DNA of 64,000 bases from Neorhizobium sp. UBA3556 (GCA_002376235.1 DFNX01000016.1:1488001-1552000); one strand, 5' to 3'. Numbered from the stretch's first letter, positions 7,614 through 15,832 are shown. Notes: generated from the letters alone by a model not told the origin. Made by a program: numbers and translations.

Positions 7614-8168
7614 CTAACCGCGAGAAAGGACCACCAGATATCGAGCCTGCGACGTGCCGGGATTGGAGAAAGCGCAATCGCTGGGGGGACCAAGCAGAAG
7701 GCAATCACCCGCTTTCAGCACATGTTCGACACCGCCTTCGGAAAAATCGAGACGCCCTTCCAGAACCCAGATCTGCTGTTGCTGGAATGAGAAGGCAGAG
7801 GCGGGATAGCTTATGCGGGCACCGCCAGGAAGAGAGACCTCGATCAGCTCCGCAGGCGCGCCGGCGGGCGATATCGTCTTTCTCAGATAGCCGGTCTCGG
7901 GATCCGTCCAGATAGGTTGCTGTTCCGCAAGGCTCAACCGCTCTGCAGCTTTTTCCGCTGACGCGATCAGCACCGAAAGCGGCAGCCCGAAAGCGCCGGA
8001 GAGCCGGCCCAGCACGGTCGCGGTCGGGCTTGCTTCCCGCCGCTCGATTTTGCTGATCATCGCCTTCGAAACGCCCGAGCGCTCGGCGAGATCGGCAAGC
8101 GACCATTTGCGCGCTTCTCTCTCATGCTTCAGCGTGGAGGCTATCGCATCTGCAGGATCATGCTCCAT
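7614..8168 (-). CDS. XRE-family transcriptional regulator with C-terminal cupin sensor
   Basis: A 184-residue two-domain regulator. Residues about 5-60 form a Cro/CI helix-turn-helix (SLADLAERSGVSKAMISKIE). Residues about 110-180 form a single cupin domain (QQQIWVLEGRLDFSEGG, then AGDCLLLGPPSDCAF), as in PuuR-like regulators that sense a small metabolite. ATG 8168 is preferred over a TTG at 8192. It is divergent from a TetR gene across a 170-bp gap holding an inverted repeat at 8196-8231 that could be its operator. The neighbouring phosphoribosyltransferase-like gene is a likely target. Confidence 0.87.
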   Translation of the reverse strand: MEHDPADAIASTLKHEREARKWSLADLAERSGVSKAMISKIERREASPTATVLGRLSGAFGLPLSVLIASAEKAAERLSLAEQQPIWTDPETGYLRKTISPAGAPAELIEVSLPGGARISYPASAFSFQQQQIWVLEGRLDFSEGGVEHVLKAGDCLLLGPPSDCAFSNPGTSQARYLVVLSRG

Positions 8169-8195
8169 CTGGCGAGGCCCCTTCGCGCGCAATTC

Positions 8196-8231
8196 GTCTC
8201 ACATAGTAGATTTCCGATCCATATATGAGAC
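8196..8231. promoter_or_regulatory. Inverted repeat, possible operator of the XRE-cupin regulator
   Basis: GTCTCA at 8196-8201 and its complement TGAGAC at 8226-8231 face each other with 24 bases between. A flanking ACATA / TATAT extension adds partial symmetry. It sits 28 bp upstream of the XRE start codon, in the position expected for autoregulation. A second AT-rich partial dyad (TTATTCAATCGTATAATAA, 8284-8302) lies nearer the TetR gene. Confidence 0.4.
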
Positions 8232-8340
8232 GAGGCGATTTCGCAATGAGAGGACAGGCCGGCGACTTGTCGCTGTACGGCAATTATTCAATCGTATAAT
8301 AACAGCCGGATCGGCAGCAAGACGAAGAGGGTAACGACCC

Positions 8341-8985
8341 ATGGCATCAGCACGCCGCTCCTATAGCCGCGCCAGCGAGGCTGAGCGCCGCGAAGACCTG
8401 ATCCTGGCGACGCTGGACTGTATCGCCGAAGACGGGATCAAGGGCGCGACCGTGCGTCAGATCGCAGCGCGCGCGGGCGTAACGGCAGGGCTTATTCGGC
8501 ATTATTTCACCGGCAAGGACCAGATGCTGCAGGCGGCCTATCGGGCCGTGATGGACGGCATGACCAGGACCGCGATCGCGGCCGCACGCGAGGACGAAGC
8601 CCCAAAGGCACGGCTTCGCCGCTTCATCATCGCCAACCTGACGCCACCGGTAACCGACAGCCGCACGCTGTCGCTCTGGGCAGCCTTCATCAGCCATATC
8701 CAGACAGACCCGAGTTTTGCCGCCATTCACCGGGAAAACTATCTCGCGTTTTTGCAGGAAGTCGAAATGCTGTTGCTCGCTTTTTTCGACGAGCGTGGCA
8801 CAGCGCTTTCGCCTAAACAATGCCGGAGGTTCGCCATCTCGCTGAACGCTCTGATCGATGGATTGTGGCTGGAAGGCACGCTTGCCGCCGATCTGTTTGA
8901 CGAACACGAACTCGCCGATGCGGCGCTGGCCTCCGTCGAGGCGCTGTTGAGATTGACCCCGGGCGAACTGGCCCTGGAAAAGTAA
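8341..8985 (+). CDS. TetR/AcrR-family regulator with BetI-like ligand domain
   Basis: A 214-residue one-component repressor. The N-terminal HTH (ATVRQIAARAGVTAGLIRHYF, residues about 38-58) is typical of TetR proteins. The C-terminal part (LSLWAAFISHIQTDPSF, then FAISLNALIDGLWLEGTL) is characteristic of the BetI-like ligand-binding domain. Only 11 bp separate its stop from the downstream aminotransferase, so the two are almost certainly co-transcribed and the aminotransferase pathway is the likely regulated target. A choline ligand is not implied, because no bet genes are nearby. Confidence 0.88.
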   Translation: MASARRSYSRASEAERREDLILATLDCIAEDGIKGATVRQIAARAGVTAGLIRHYFTGKDQMLQAAYRAVMDGMTRTAIAAAREDEAPKARLRRFIIANLTPPVTDSRTLSLWAAFISHIQTDPSFAAIHRENYLAFLQEVEMLLLAFFDERGTALSPKQCRRFAISLNALIDGLWLEGTLAADLFDEHELADAALASVEALLRLTPGELALEK

Positions 8986-8996
8986 GGGAACCACGC

Positions 8997-10199
8997 ATGC
9001 GTTATGCTTCGATCACCGACCGCCTTGCCCATCTCGGCTCCGGCCGCTGGGCCCTGCATCTCACCGCCCGGCGGATGAAGGCCGAGGGAGAAGAAATCAT
9101 CGAACTGACGATCGGCGAGCCGGACGTGGCGCCCGACAAGGCGCTGCTCGATGAAGCCTCGCGTGCCATGTATGCCGGCCGCACCCGCTATTCCAACGGC
9201 CGGGGCGAACCCGCAGTGCTGAAAGCTTTGGTCGACAAATATTCGAAGCGCCGCAAAGGTGTGACCGAGAAGAATTTCCTCTGCTTTCCCGGCACCCAAA
9301 CGGCACTTTACGGCGTCATGACTGGATTGGTCGAGGCAGGCGACGGCGTGCTGGTAGGCGATCCGCTTTATGCGACCTATGAAGGCGTGATTGCCTCGAC
9401 CGGCGCCCACATGATCCCGGTGCCGCTCAGGCCGGAAAAGAAATTCCACCTTCAGGCCGAGGACCTGGAGCGCGCCATCACCCCGGAAGCTCGCGTGCTG
9501 CTGCTCAACACGCCGCACAACCCGACAGGGGCCGTGCTGACCAAAGCCGAGATTGCAGCGATCGGTGAAGTCTGCCGCAAACACGATCTCTGGATCGTCT
9601 CGGACGAAGTGTATGAACAGCTGATCTTTGACGGCACCGAGTTCGCCTCGCCCTTCGACATGCCGGAACTGGCCGAGCGGACGATTGCCGTTTCTTCCAT
9701 ATCGAAATCCCATGCCGCACCCGGCTTCCGCTCCGGCTGGGCGGCCGGCCCGGAGGAATTCTGCGAGAGGCTTCTGCCGGTCTCCGAAACCATGCTTTTT
9801 GGCGTGCAGCCCTTCATCTCCGACATGACGGCACTGGCGCTTTCACAGCATTTCGATACCGCCGACGTGATGCGCGAGAATTACGCTCGCCGCGCCGCGA
9901 TCGTCGAAAAGGCTTTTGCCGGAAGCAATCTGGTAAAACCGATGCCGCCGGAAGGAGGCATGTTCATTCTGCTCGACGTGACGGCGACGGGCCTCAACGG
10001 CGAGGAATTCGCCTGGGAACTGCTGCGTGAAGAAAAGGTCGCGGTCATGCCCGGCACCTCCTTCGGCGATCAGGCGGCAGGTTTTCTGCGCATTTCGCTG
10101 ACGGTGCCGGAAGATGTTCTGGAAACGGCGATGCAGCGGATCGGTGACCTTGCCGGCCGCATCGTTGCGCACAAGGAAGCGCCGCTGCATATCCGCTGA
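8997..10199 (+). CDS. PLP-dependent class I/II aminotransferase
   Basis: A 400-residue fold-type I aminotransferase of the aspartate aminotransferase class. Key residues visible are the NTPHNPTG motif (171-178), Asp203 and Tyr206 in SDEVYEQL, Lys237 in SSISKSHAAPGFRSGW (Schiff base to PLP) and the Arg of LRISL near the C-terminus for the substrate carboxylate. It is cytoplasmic, without a signal peptide. It is encoded 11 bp after a TetR regulator. The amino donor cannot be set from sequence; aspartate, aromatic or branched-chain amino acids are all possible. Confidence 0.88.
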   Translation: MRYASITDRLAHLGSGRWALHLTARRMKAEGEEIIELTIGEPDVAPDKALLDEASRAMYAGRTRYSNGRGEPAVLKALVDKYSKRRKGVTEKNFLCFPGTQTALYGVMTGLVEAGDGVLVGDPLYATYEGVIASTGAHMIPVPLRPEKKFHLQAEDLERAITPEARVLLLNTPHNPTGAVLTKAEIAAIGEVCRKHDLWIVSDEVYEQLIFDGTEFASPFDMPELAERTIAVSSISKSHAAPGFRSGWAAGPEEFCERLLPVSETMLFGVQPFISDMTALALSQHFDTADVMRENYARRAAIVEKAFAGSNLVKPMPPEGGMFILLDVTATGLNGEEFAWELLREEKVAVMPGTSFGDQAAGFLRISLTVPEDVLETAMQRIGDLAGRIVAHKEAPLHIR

Positions 10200-10221
10200 T
10201 CGGAAAATGGCGGGAGGCTGC

Positions 10222-10773
10222 TTACAGTTTTCCCGCCAGCCACAGAATGGTGAAGACAAATCCGCCGATCGCCATGAAGGACGACAGGATTGTCGTAAGG
10301 ATAAGGGCGACGAGATAAAGCGCCGGCACATGCGGCGAGACCTCCAGCTGGAAATTCTCTCTTATCGTTTCCGGATTGAGGCAGGTTATCTCGAAATCAC
10401 CGGGCGCAGGGCATTCGAACGCTCCCAGTGGAAAAGACTTCTTACCGCTCATGTCGGTGCGCTCGGTCCGAAACAGAAAACGGCTATAGGGGCGGTAGTC
10501 CAGCGCGGCGCCTGACGGATGCTGCGTGATGGCAAAGCGGGCTGAAAAATAGGAGACACCGGTGATGAACGTCATGGCCGGAATGACGACGCTGACGACA
10601 TAACGCCCGGCGACCGGCAGTTTCATCCGATAAGGCGCATTTCCTGCCGGGAAGCGATATTTCACCGCCGGAAAAATGATCTTCCCCAGTCTCGAAATGC
10701 AGCGGGCGAGCAGGAAGATGCCAGCCACCGCAAAAAGTGGCGAAGCGACACCAATGAAAACCGGATTCGTCAT
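10222..10773 (-). CDS. Hypothetical membrane protein (183 aa)
   Basis: The protein has an N-terminal hydrophobic helix (residues 5-25), a second at about 58-80 and a third near the C-terminus (about 150-178). A cytoplasmic or periplasmic loop of about 70 residues in between contains ALDYRPYSRFLFR and a Cys pair (ECPAPGDFEITC). It was not recognised as a known family. It converges with the aminotransferase gene, and an 8-bp inverted repeat (TGGCGGGA 10208-10215 / TCCCGCCA 10231-10238) spans the junction and may help termination. Confidence 0.65.
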   Translation of the reverse strand: MTNPVFIGVASPLFAVAGIFLLARCISRLGKIIFPAVKYRFPAGNAPYRMKLPVAGRYVVSVVIPAMTFITGVSYFSARFAITQHPSGAALDYRPYSRFLFRTERTDMSGKKSFPLGAFECPAPGDFEITCLNPETIRENFQLEVSPHVPALYLVALILTTILSSFMAIGGFVFTILWLAGKL

Positions 10774-10848
10774 GCGACGAGATTAGCCCAGCCCAGAGGA
10801 CATTTCCAACGCATGATCAGCGATGATGCGTGCCCCGGCCAAACCTTG

Positions 10849-11058
10849 TCAGCCCGCATCACCGGCATCGGCGACACGCTCGTCGCGATCGGCAGCACCG
10901 GCACCGACGCCGCATGCCTTGCGGGCCTTGTTGAGCTCGATGCTCTCGGCGCTAGGCCTCGTCTTGAAAATCGCCTCACCGGTGCCGCAACTGCTGGCGA
11001 CATTCGGCTGGCTGCTGCCGAAACGGGTAGCTTCTTCCGATGTGCTTTCACGGGTCAT
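10849..11058 (-). CDS. Small hypothetical protein (69 aa)
   Basis: The short frame begins MTRESTSEEATRFGSS and is rich in Ala, Gly, Glu and Ser, with no hydrophobic segment, so it is probably disordered or hydrophilin-like. Two things support it: a strong GGAGGAGG site just before ATG 11058, and a GGAAC-N17-GGTT promoter at 11110-11085. Overlapping frames on both strands lack such signals. It may be one more member of the general-stress regulon seen around 3-6 kb. Confidence 0.5.
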   Translation of the reverse strand: MTRESTSEEATRFGSSQPNVASSCGTGEAIFKTRPSAESIELNKARKACGVGAGAADRDERVADAGDAG

Positions 11059-11084
11059 GATGTCCTCCTCCAGTTGTCTACGAT

Positions 11085-11110
11085 AACCACGCAGGTCGGC
11101 AGAGGGTTCC
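11085..11110 (-). promoter_or_regulatory. EcfG-type promoter upstream of the 69-aa gene
   Basis: On the minus strand GGAAC (11110-11106), 17 bases, GGTT (11088-11085). This is the same form as the element in front of the DUF892 gene. Transcription would start near 11077, giving a leader of about 20 nt that contains the GGAGGAGG ribosome site. Confidence 0.55.
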
Positions 11111-11138
11111 ATGATGGGCCTTACGACATATCCGGATA

Positions 11139-11161
11139 CTCCCGCGGATGATCCGCGGGAG
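11139..11161. terminator. Perfect 10-bp hairpin downstream of the esterase gene
   Basis: CTCCCGCGGA (11139-11148), loop TGA, TCCGCGGGAG (11152-11161), followed on the plus strand by CTTTT. It lies 33 bp beyond the esterase stop on the minus strand, where the T-tract is missing. It could therefore end esterase transcription or block antisense reading. Confidence 0.45.
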
Positions 11162-11194
11162 CTTTTACAGACTGTCCGGCGAGTGCCGCTTGGC

Positions 11195-12226
11195 CTACTT
11201 CCACAAGCCATGGCGTTTCGCGAAAGTCTCGAACAGCGCCAGATGCGGAAGATCCTTGCCGTTCTCGATCAGCCCGTGCCCGCCGACTTCGAAGAGGTGC
11301 AATTCGGTCGGTGTCTTCTGGGCGCGCAGGGCATTGAACAGGATCAGGCTGTTCTCCGGCGCAACGGCCGGGTCGTCACCGGCATGAGCCAAGAAGGTCG
11401 GCGGCATGTCGGAGGGAAGGTTGAACTCAAGCGAGATCTTGCGCTTCTCCTCATCCGTGCCACCCTTGGGGAACATGTTTTTGACCGAGGTCTCATGCGC
11501 ATAGGGCGCCATCATCGTCATCACGGGGAAGAACATGCCGGTGACGAGCGGCTTCGTCGACAGCTTGTCCGCCTCATCAACAGGTTCATAGGTTTCCCGG
11601 TCAAAGCTCTCCGTCACCCAGCCGGCCAGATGCCCGCCGGCTGAAAAACCGGCAACGCCGACACGATTGGGATCGATGCCGAATTCCTTGGCACGGTGGC
11701 GGATCAGGCGGATTGCCCGCTGCGCATCCTGCAAGGGTGCTTCCGGTCCGGCACCCCAACCGTCATGTGGCAGGCGATAGGTCATGATAAAGACCGTCGA
11801 GCCGAAACCGGCAAATGTCTTATCGATGCTGCTGCCGGAACGGGTCACCGCCACGCGGGTATAACTTCCGCCCGGGATCATCAGGATCGCCGAGCCATCG
11901 GGCTTGGCCGGCCGCTGCACCATCAGGATCGGGTTGGTGACATGCATGGCGGCCGTATCGTTCGGATCACCGTCCTTCGGGTTACGCAGGATCCACTCCT
12001 CCTTCGCCGCCACCCCGGCGCTGCCCGGCACCTTGCCCTCCGGCCAGATCGGAAAACTTTCCAGCTGCGGCAGAAGCGGCAGCTTCATCCCCTCAGGTAT
12101 CTCACCCGGCTTTCCCGCAACGGCAACCGGCGTGGTGCCGGAACTCTGCGCGAGTGCGGCGACCGGCAAAAGCGCTGAAGCGGCAACGGCGGTAAGAAGC
12201 TGACGGCGATCCAATAAGGCTGGCAT
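11195..12226 (-). CDS. Exported alpha/beta-hydrolase (carbohydrate-esterase-like)
   Basis: A 343-residue serine hydrolase. The N-terminus LLDRRQLLTAVAASALLPVAALAQ looks like a Tat-type signal ending in an ALA-Q cleavage site, so the enzyme is probably periplasmic. The catalytic triad is readable: Ser195 in GVAGFSAGGH (GxSxG), Asp in HAGDDPAVAPENS and His in EVGGHGL. The oxyanion region is MIPGGSYTRVA. It resembles BD-FAE / acetyl-xylan-esterase-like proteins that remove acyl groups from sugars. No glycoside hydrolase is adjacent. Whether it acts on plant polymers or on the cell's own acylated exopolysaccharide is open. Confidence 0.83.
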   Translation of the reverse strand: MPALLDRRQLLTAVAASALLPVAALAQSSGTTPVAVAGKPGEIPEGMKLPLLPQLESFPIWPEGKVPGSAGVAAKEEWILRNPKDGDPNDTAAMHVTNPILMVQRPAKPDGSAILMIPGGSYTRVAVTRSGSSIDKTFAGFGSTVFIMTYRLPHDGWGAGPEAPLQDAQRAIRLIRHRAKEFGIDPNRVGVAGFSAGGHLAGWVTESFDRETYEPVDEADKLSTKPLVTGMFFPVMTMMAPYAHETSVKNMFPKGGTDEEKRKISLEFNLPSDMPPTFLAHAGDDPAVAPENSLILFNALRAQKTPTELHLFEVGGHGLIENGKDLPHLALFETFAKRHGLWK

Positions 12227-12384
12227 GATGATGACTACTCCCTTTCACATGACTCCTGATGCGCAGCCTAAGCGGTAGCCGGATTGTGACAAGCGTCCCA
12301 CATGCCGCAGGGGTGCAGTAAGCCCCATGCCGCGACACTCTGTCGGAGGCTCAAGTGATCGCTGTCAAGTATCGGGGAGAAATC

Positions 12385-13659
12385 TCAAGGGGCGCGTCTT
12401 CTGCCCTGCTCCGACCTGTTGCCTTCCTCCTCCGGCGGCTCCCAGCCAAATGTGCTGCGGCCACCCCATTCATGCGAATGTCGAAACTCGCCGGCGATGA
12501 TTTCCTTGAAATCGGGACCGGTGACATAGCGTTCGAGGCTCCGGGCCTGATCGTCGAGGCGACGCAACGCCTCCAGTTCTTCCTCGCGGCCGAGCCTTGC
12601 CTTGCCGACAGCGGATTTCATCACTCTGATCGTCTCGTCATAGACTTTCAGCGGCACCGGAAACGGATGCCGGTCCTTGCCGCCATGGGCGAGCGAGAAA
12701 CGGGCAGGATCGGAAAAACGGCAGGGTGCGCCATGCACCACTTCGGCCACCATGGCGAGCGCCGAAACGGTGCGGGCACCGACACCCGGCGTCATCAATA
12801 GATCCTCGAAATCCTTCGGCCCACGGTCTGCGGCCGCCGCCAGCGTGCCGTGCAAGCGGCGCATGTTGACGTCTTCCTCGCGGACATCATGATGCTCCGG
12901 CATGATCAGATGCGGCAGCATCGGCTGCGCCACCGGCTTTCTCAACCGTGATGGATCAAGCGCGATGACCTCTCGCACGATTTTATCCGGCCCGAGCGAG
13001 GCAAGTAATTCCAGCTGGCCCGTGCGGGACGGCAATGCCCGGTGATCTGCCAGATTGACGATCTCGCCCTGCCCTCTGCCTTCGATGGCCGCATGCGGCG
13101 AATCGAGAAAACTCTTCAGTCCCTCAGAATGCCAATGATAACGCCGCGCCTGTCGCCGCGCATCGTTCATGCCTTGCTGCACGACCACCCATTTGCCGTC
13201 GTCGGTGACGATGAAACCGTGCAGATAAAGATCGAACCCGTCCTGCACAGCGGCACTATCCACCTTGGCGACGAGCCTGCTGGTCTGTGCGAGTGCTCCG
13301 CCATCGATGCCGACGCGATGGCCGATAGCGATCAGTTCCTCCGGCGTCTGGCGCGAGTTTTTTCCGCGCCCGCCGCAGACATGAATGCCGAGTTCCCCCG
13401 ATAAAGGCGTGAGCCCGCGCTTCAACGCACCGATGACGCTGGTGGTGATCCCCGACGAGTGCCAGTCCATGCCCATCACGGCCCCAAAGGACTGGAACCA
13501 GAAGGGATGCGCCATCCGCGCCAAGAGTTCGTCGCGGCCGTAATGGATGACGATCGCCTCGGTGATGACAGCGCCGAGACGGGTCATGCGTTCGCTGAGC
13601 CACCGGGGAACCCGGCCGCTGTGAAGCGGAAGATCTGCGCTGCCTGAACGTTGAGCCAT
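12385..13659 (-). CDS. DUF763 family protein
   Basis: A 424-residue protein matching the DUF763 pattern: SADLPLHSGRVPRWLSERM at the N-terminus, the PFWFQSFGAVMGMDWHSSG core (about 50-70) and GIHVCGGRGKNSRQTPEE. Further on it has KVDSAAVQDGFDLYLHGF and a helix-hairpin-helix-like LLMTPGVGARTVSALAMV (about 285-305), which suggests nucleic-acid contact. The family is widespread in archaea and scattered in bacteria, without an established function. It is a single gene with a 26-bp gap to the aminotransferase behind it, so it might be the second gene of that unit. Confidence 0.85.
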   Translation of the reverse strand: MAQRSGSADLPLHSGRVPRWLSERMTRLGAVITEAIVIHYGRDELLARMAHPFWFQSFGAVMGMDWHSSGITTSVIGALKRGLTPLSGELGIHVCGGRGKNSRQTPEELIAIGHRVGIDGGALAQTSRLVAKVDSAAVQDGFDLYLHGFIVTDDGKWVVVQQGMNDARRQARRYHWHSEGLKSFLDSPHAAIEGRGQGEIVNLADHRALPSRTGQLELLASLGPDKIVREVIALDPSRLRKPVAQPMLPHLIMPEHHDVREEDVNMRRLHGTLAAAADRGPKDFEDLLMTPGVGARTVSALAMVAEVVHGAPCRFSDPARFSLAHGGKDRHPFPVPLKVYDETIRVMKSAVGKARLGREEELEALRRLDDQARSLERYVTGPDFKEIIAGEFRHSHEWGGRSTFGWEPPEEEGNRSEQGRRRAP

Positions 13660-13685
13660 GCCCCGTTATAGGCGCGCCGAGCCGG

Positions 13686-14870
13686 TTACGACAGAGAAAA
13701 GTTCGCCAAACGTTCCGTTATCCGCCCGATCGTTTCGACATCCGCATTGGCAAAGGCAAAGCGCAGGTAATTCTGCTGGCCTTCGCCGAAATAGACACCG
13801 GGAATACAGGTAATGCCGACGCGTTTGGCCAGTTTCTCCGCCACTTCCGCCGAACCGACACCGGCAAACGGATGCCGTACGAAGGCGAAATAAGCGCCGA
13901 TCGCATCGAGCTTCCAGTCCGGAAGTTGCTGCATGACGGCTTTCAGAGCCTCGGCGCGACGGCCGATTTCCTGCCGATTTTCCTCGCGCCATGCGGCGAG
14001 CAGCGGCAGTGCCGCGGCGACGGCACCCTGTGCAGCGCGCGGTGCGCAAATCTGCAGATTGTCCATGATCTTGGCGACCTGTCCGATCACCGCCTCGCTC
14101 GCCGTGATCGCACCGAGACGATGACCGGGAATGCAGAAGGATTTCGAAAAGCTGTAGAGGCTGATCAGCGTTTCTTCCCAGCCGTCGAGAGTAAACAGCC
14201 CATGCGGACGCTGGCCAGCTTCGGGCAGAAAATCGCGATAGGTCTCGTCGAGGATCAGCCAGATGCCCTTCTGACGGCAAAGCTTGAAAACCGCTTCGAG
14301 CAGCGCCGGCGGATAGATCGCGCCCGTGGGATTATTGGGAGAGACGAGAGCGAGCGCCTTCACGTCTGCAGCGATTGCCGCCTCGATCGCGGAAACCTCC
14401 GGCAGAAACCCGTCTTCGGCCTTGCAAGGCACGAAGGCGGTGTTGATGCCCATCATCGAAAGCGTGGTCTCGTGGTTGAAATAGAAGGGCTCGGTCATCA
14501 GCACCGTATTGCCGGGACCGGCCACCGTCATCGCGGCGCAGACGAAGGCCTGATTGCAGCCGGAGGTGATATGCGTGTTGGCAGCGGAAAGTGCCGCGCC
14601 ATAGACTCCGGCGATATGCGCGCCATAGGCTTCGCGCAATAAAGCATCGCCTTCGATCGGACCGTAACCGGTATAGGCGGTGGAGGACGCCGTTTCTCCG
14701 AGCAGCCGCAGCATCTCGGGATGCGCCGGATAACCGGGAACGGCCTGCGACAGATCGATCAGCGGCCCCTTCGCTCCATCATAGGCGCGGCCCCATGCGG
14801 CAACAGACGGAACGGGCGGAAGCGAAAGCTTGTCGACGAGCGGATTGAAGCGGGAATTTGAGGCGGCCAT
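13686..14870 (-). CDS. PLP-dependent class I/II aminotransferase (second copy type)
   Basis: A 394-residue fold-type I aminotransferase, distinct in sequence from the one at 8997. PLP residues are the SPNNPTGA motif (177-184), Asp208/Tyr211 in LDETYRDFLP and Lys243 in YSFSKSFCIPGHRLG. The C-terminus YLRFAFANADVETIGRI contains the substrate-binding Arg. It is cytoplasmic. It is followed after 26 bp by the DUF763 gene on the same strand and is divergent from the molybdopterin oxidoreductase. The substrate is not assigned. Confidence 0.87.
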   Translation of the reverse strand: MAASNSRFNPLVDKLSLPPVPSVAAWGRAYDGAKGPLIDLSQAVPGYPAHPEMLRLLGETASSTAYTGYGPIEGDALLREAYGAHIAGVYGAALSAANTHITSGCNQAFVCAAMTVAGPGNTVLMTEPFYFNHETTLSMMGINTAFVPCKAEDGFLPEVSAIEAAIAADVKALALVSPNNPTGAIYPPALLEAVFKLCRQKGIWLILDETYRDFLPEAGQRPHGLFTLDGWEETLISLYSFSKSFCIPGHRLGAITASEAVIGQVAKIMDNLQICAPRAAQGAVAAALPLLAAWREENRQEIGRRAEALKAVMQQLPDWKLDAIGAYFAFVRHPFAGVGSAEVAEKLAKRVGITCIPGVYFGEGQQNYLRFAFANADVETIGRITERLANFSLS

Positions 14871-14971
14871 GGGGTTCCGGCAGAGGAATGTGAAAGACTG
14901 GCGATTGATTTAGCCCCCATGTTCATCAGATTATCGAGGGACGCAAGACCACCGTGACAGGAGAGACGTTC

Positions 14972-15634
14972 ATGGCCGATGACACCCCGGCTCGGGACTC
15001 GAAACTGACGCTCACCAAGCGCAAATGGGCAGAGGACGGAAAATTCCTCACCGGCCGCCACGCAAGGCAGGAAACCGACCGCCTACCGCCCGGTCAGCAT
15101 CTGGTGAAGAACTGGCCTGTACTCGATCTCGGCCAGCAGCCAAGCATTTCGACGGCCCAATGGAGGCTGGAGATCCACGGCTTTGTCAACAATCCGGTGA
15201 CGCTCGACTGGGCCCAATTCCGGGCGCTGCCGCAGACGGACATGCTCTCCGACATTCATTGCGTGACCACATGGTCGCGCTACGACAACAATTGGAAAGG
15301 CGTTTCCACCCGCGATTTTCTCGATCTCGTCGATCCGAGAGAAGAGGCCCATTCGGTGATGCTGACGAGTTACGACGGTTATACGACCAACCTGCTGCTT
15401 TCCGACTTTTCCGCGCCCGACGCGATCATTGTCACCGACTGGGAAGGCGCGCCGCTGTCGGAAGAACACGGCGGCCCCGTGCGCCTCGTCGTGCCGCATC
15501 TCTATTTCTGGAAAAGCGCCAAATGGCTGAAAAGGATCGATTTCAACGGCATGGATCACGCCGGCTTCTGGGAGAAGAACGGTTATCACATGCGCGGTGA
15601 TCCGTGGAACGAGGAGCGGTATTCGCAGGCTTGA
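14972..15634 (+). CDS. Sulfite-oxidase-fold molybdopterin oxidoreductase (cytoplasmic)
   Basis: A 220-residue protein consisting of the oxidoreductase molybdopterin-binding domain. The molybdenum-ligating Cys lies in MLSDIHCVTTWSRYDN (about residue 97). Flanking signatures include WRLEIHGFV and GPVRLVVPHLYFWKSAKWL. Unlike MsrP/YedY it has no Tat signal and no heme-binding partner (MsrQ) next to it, and it lacks the dimerisation domain of true sulfite oxidases. The start ATG 14972 has AGGAGAG upstream; a GTG at 14954 is possible. The physiological reductase or oxidase reaction is unknown. Confidence 0.85.
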   Translation: MADDTPARDSKLTLTKRKWAEDGKFLTGRHARQETDRLPPGQHLVKNWPVLDLGQQPSISTAQWRLEIHGFVNNPVTLDWAQFRALPQTDMLSDIHCVTTWSRYDNNWKGVSTRDFLDLVDPREEAHSVMLTSYDGYTTNLLLSDFSAPDAIIVTDWEGAPLSEEHGGPVRLVVPHLYFWKSAKWLKRIDFNGMDHAGFWEKNGYHMRGDPWNEERYSQA

Positions 15635-15659
15635 GGTGGGTTGGGTCGAGCAAGTGGTA

Positions 15660-15722
15660 ACTCCTCACCCTAACCCTCTCCCCGCAAGCGGGTAGAAGGT
15701 GCCGGCAGGCGGATGAGGGGCA
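15660..15722. repeat. Rhizobial intergenic palindromic repeat element
   Basis: The gap between the molybdopterin enzyme and the TetR gene contains the block CCTCACCCTAACCCTCTCCC followed by CGCAAGCGGG and CGGCAGGCGGATGAGGGG. These motifs recur between genes in Agrobacterium and Rhizobium genomes as a dispersed hairpin repeat. Here the central stem is CCCGCAAGCGGG, and the outer arms CCTCA / TGAGG partly pair. I know the family from its general appearance; the copy number in this genome is not visible. Confidence 0.6.
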
Positions 15723-15832
15723 GCCACAGATATTGCCCCCGAAACTCAAAACTCTCGCATTTCGGCATGACACCAACCCGGCCGTGATTTAGAACCGGAT
15801 GTTTAAATCCCCGCAATGCACTGGAGCAGGAA

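Noticed and set aside
10813..11151. A 112-codon plus-strand frame opposite the 69-aa gene
   Set aside because: It has no ribosome site or promoter, and its composition is that of an antisense shadow. The minus-strand gene has both signals.
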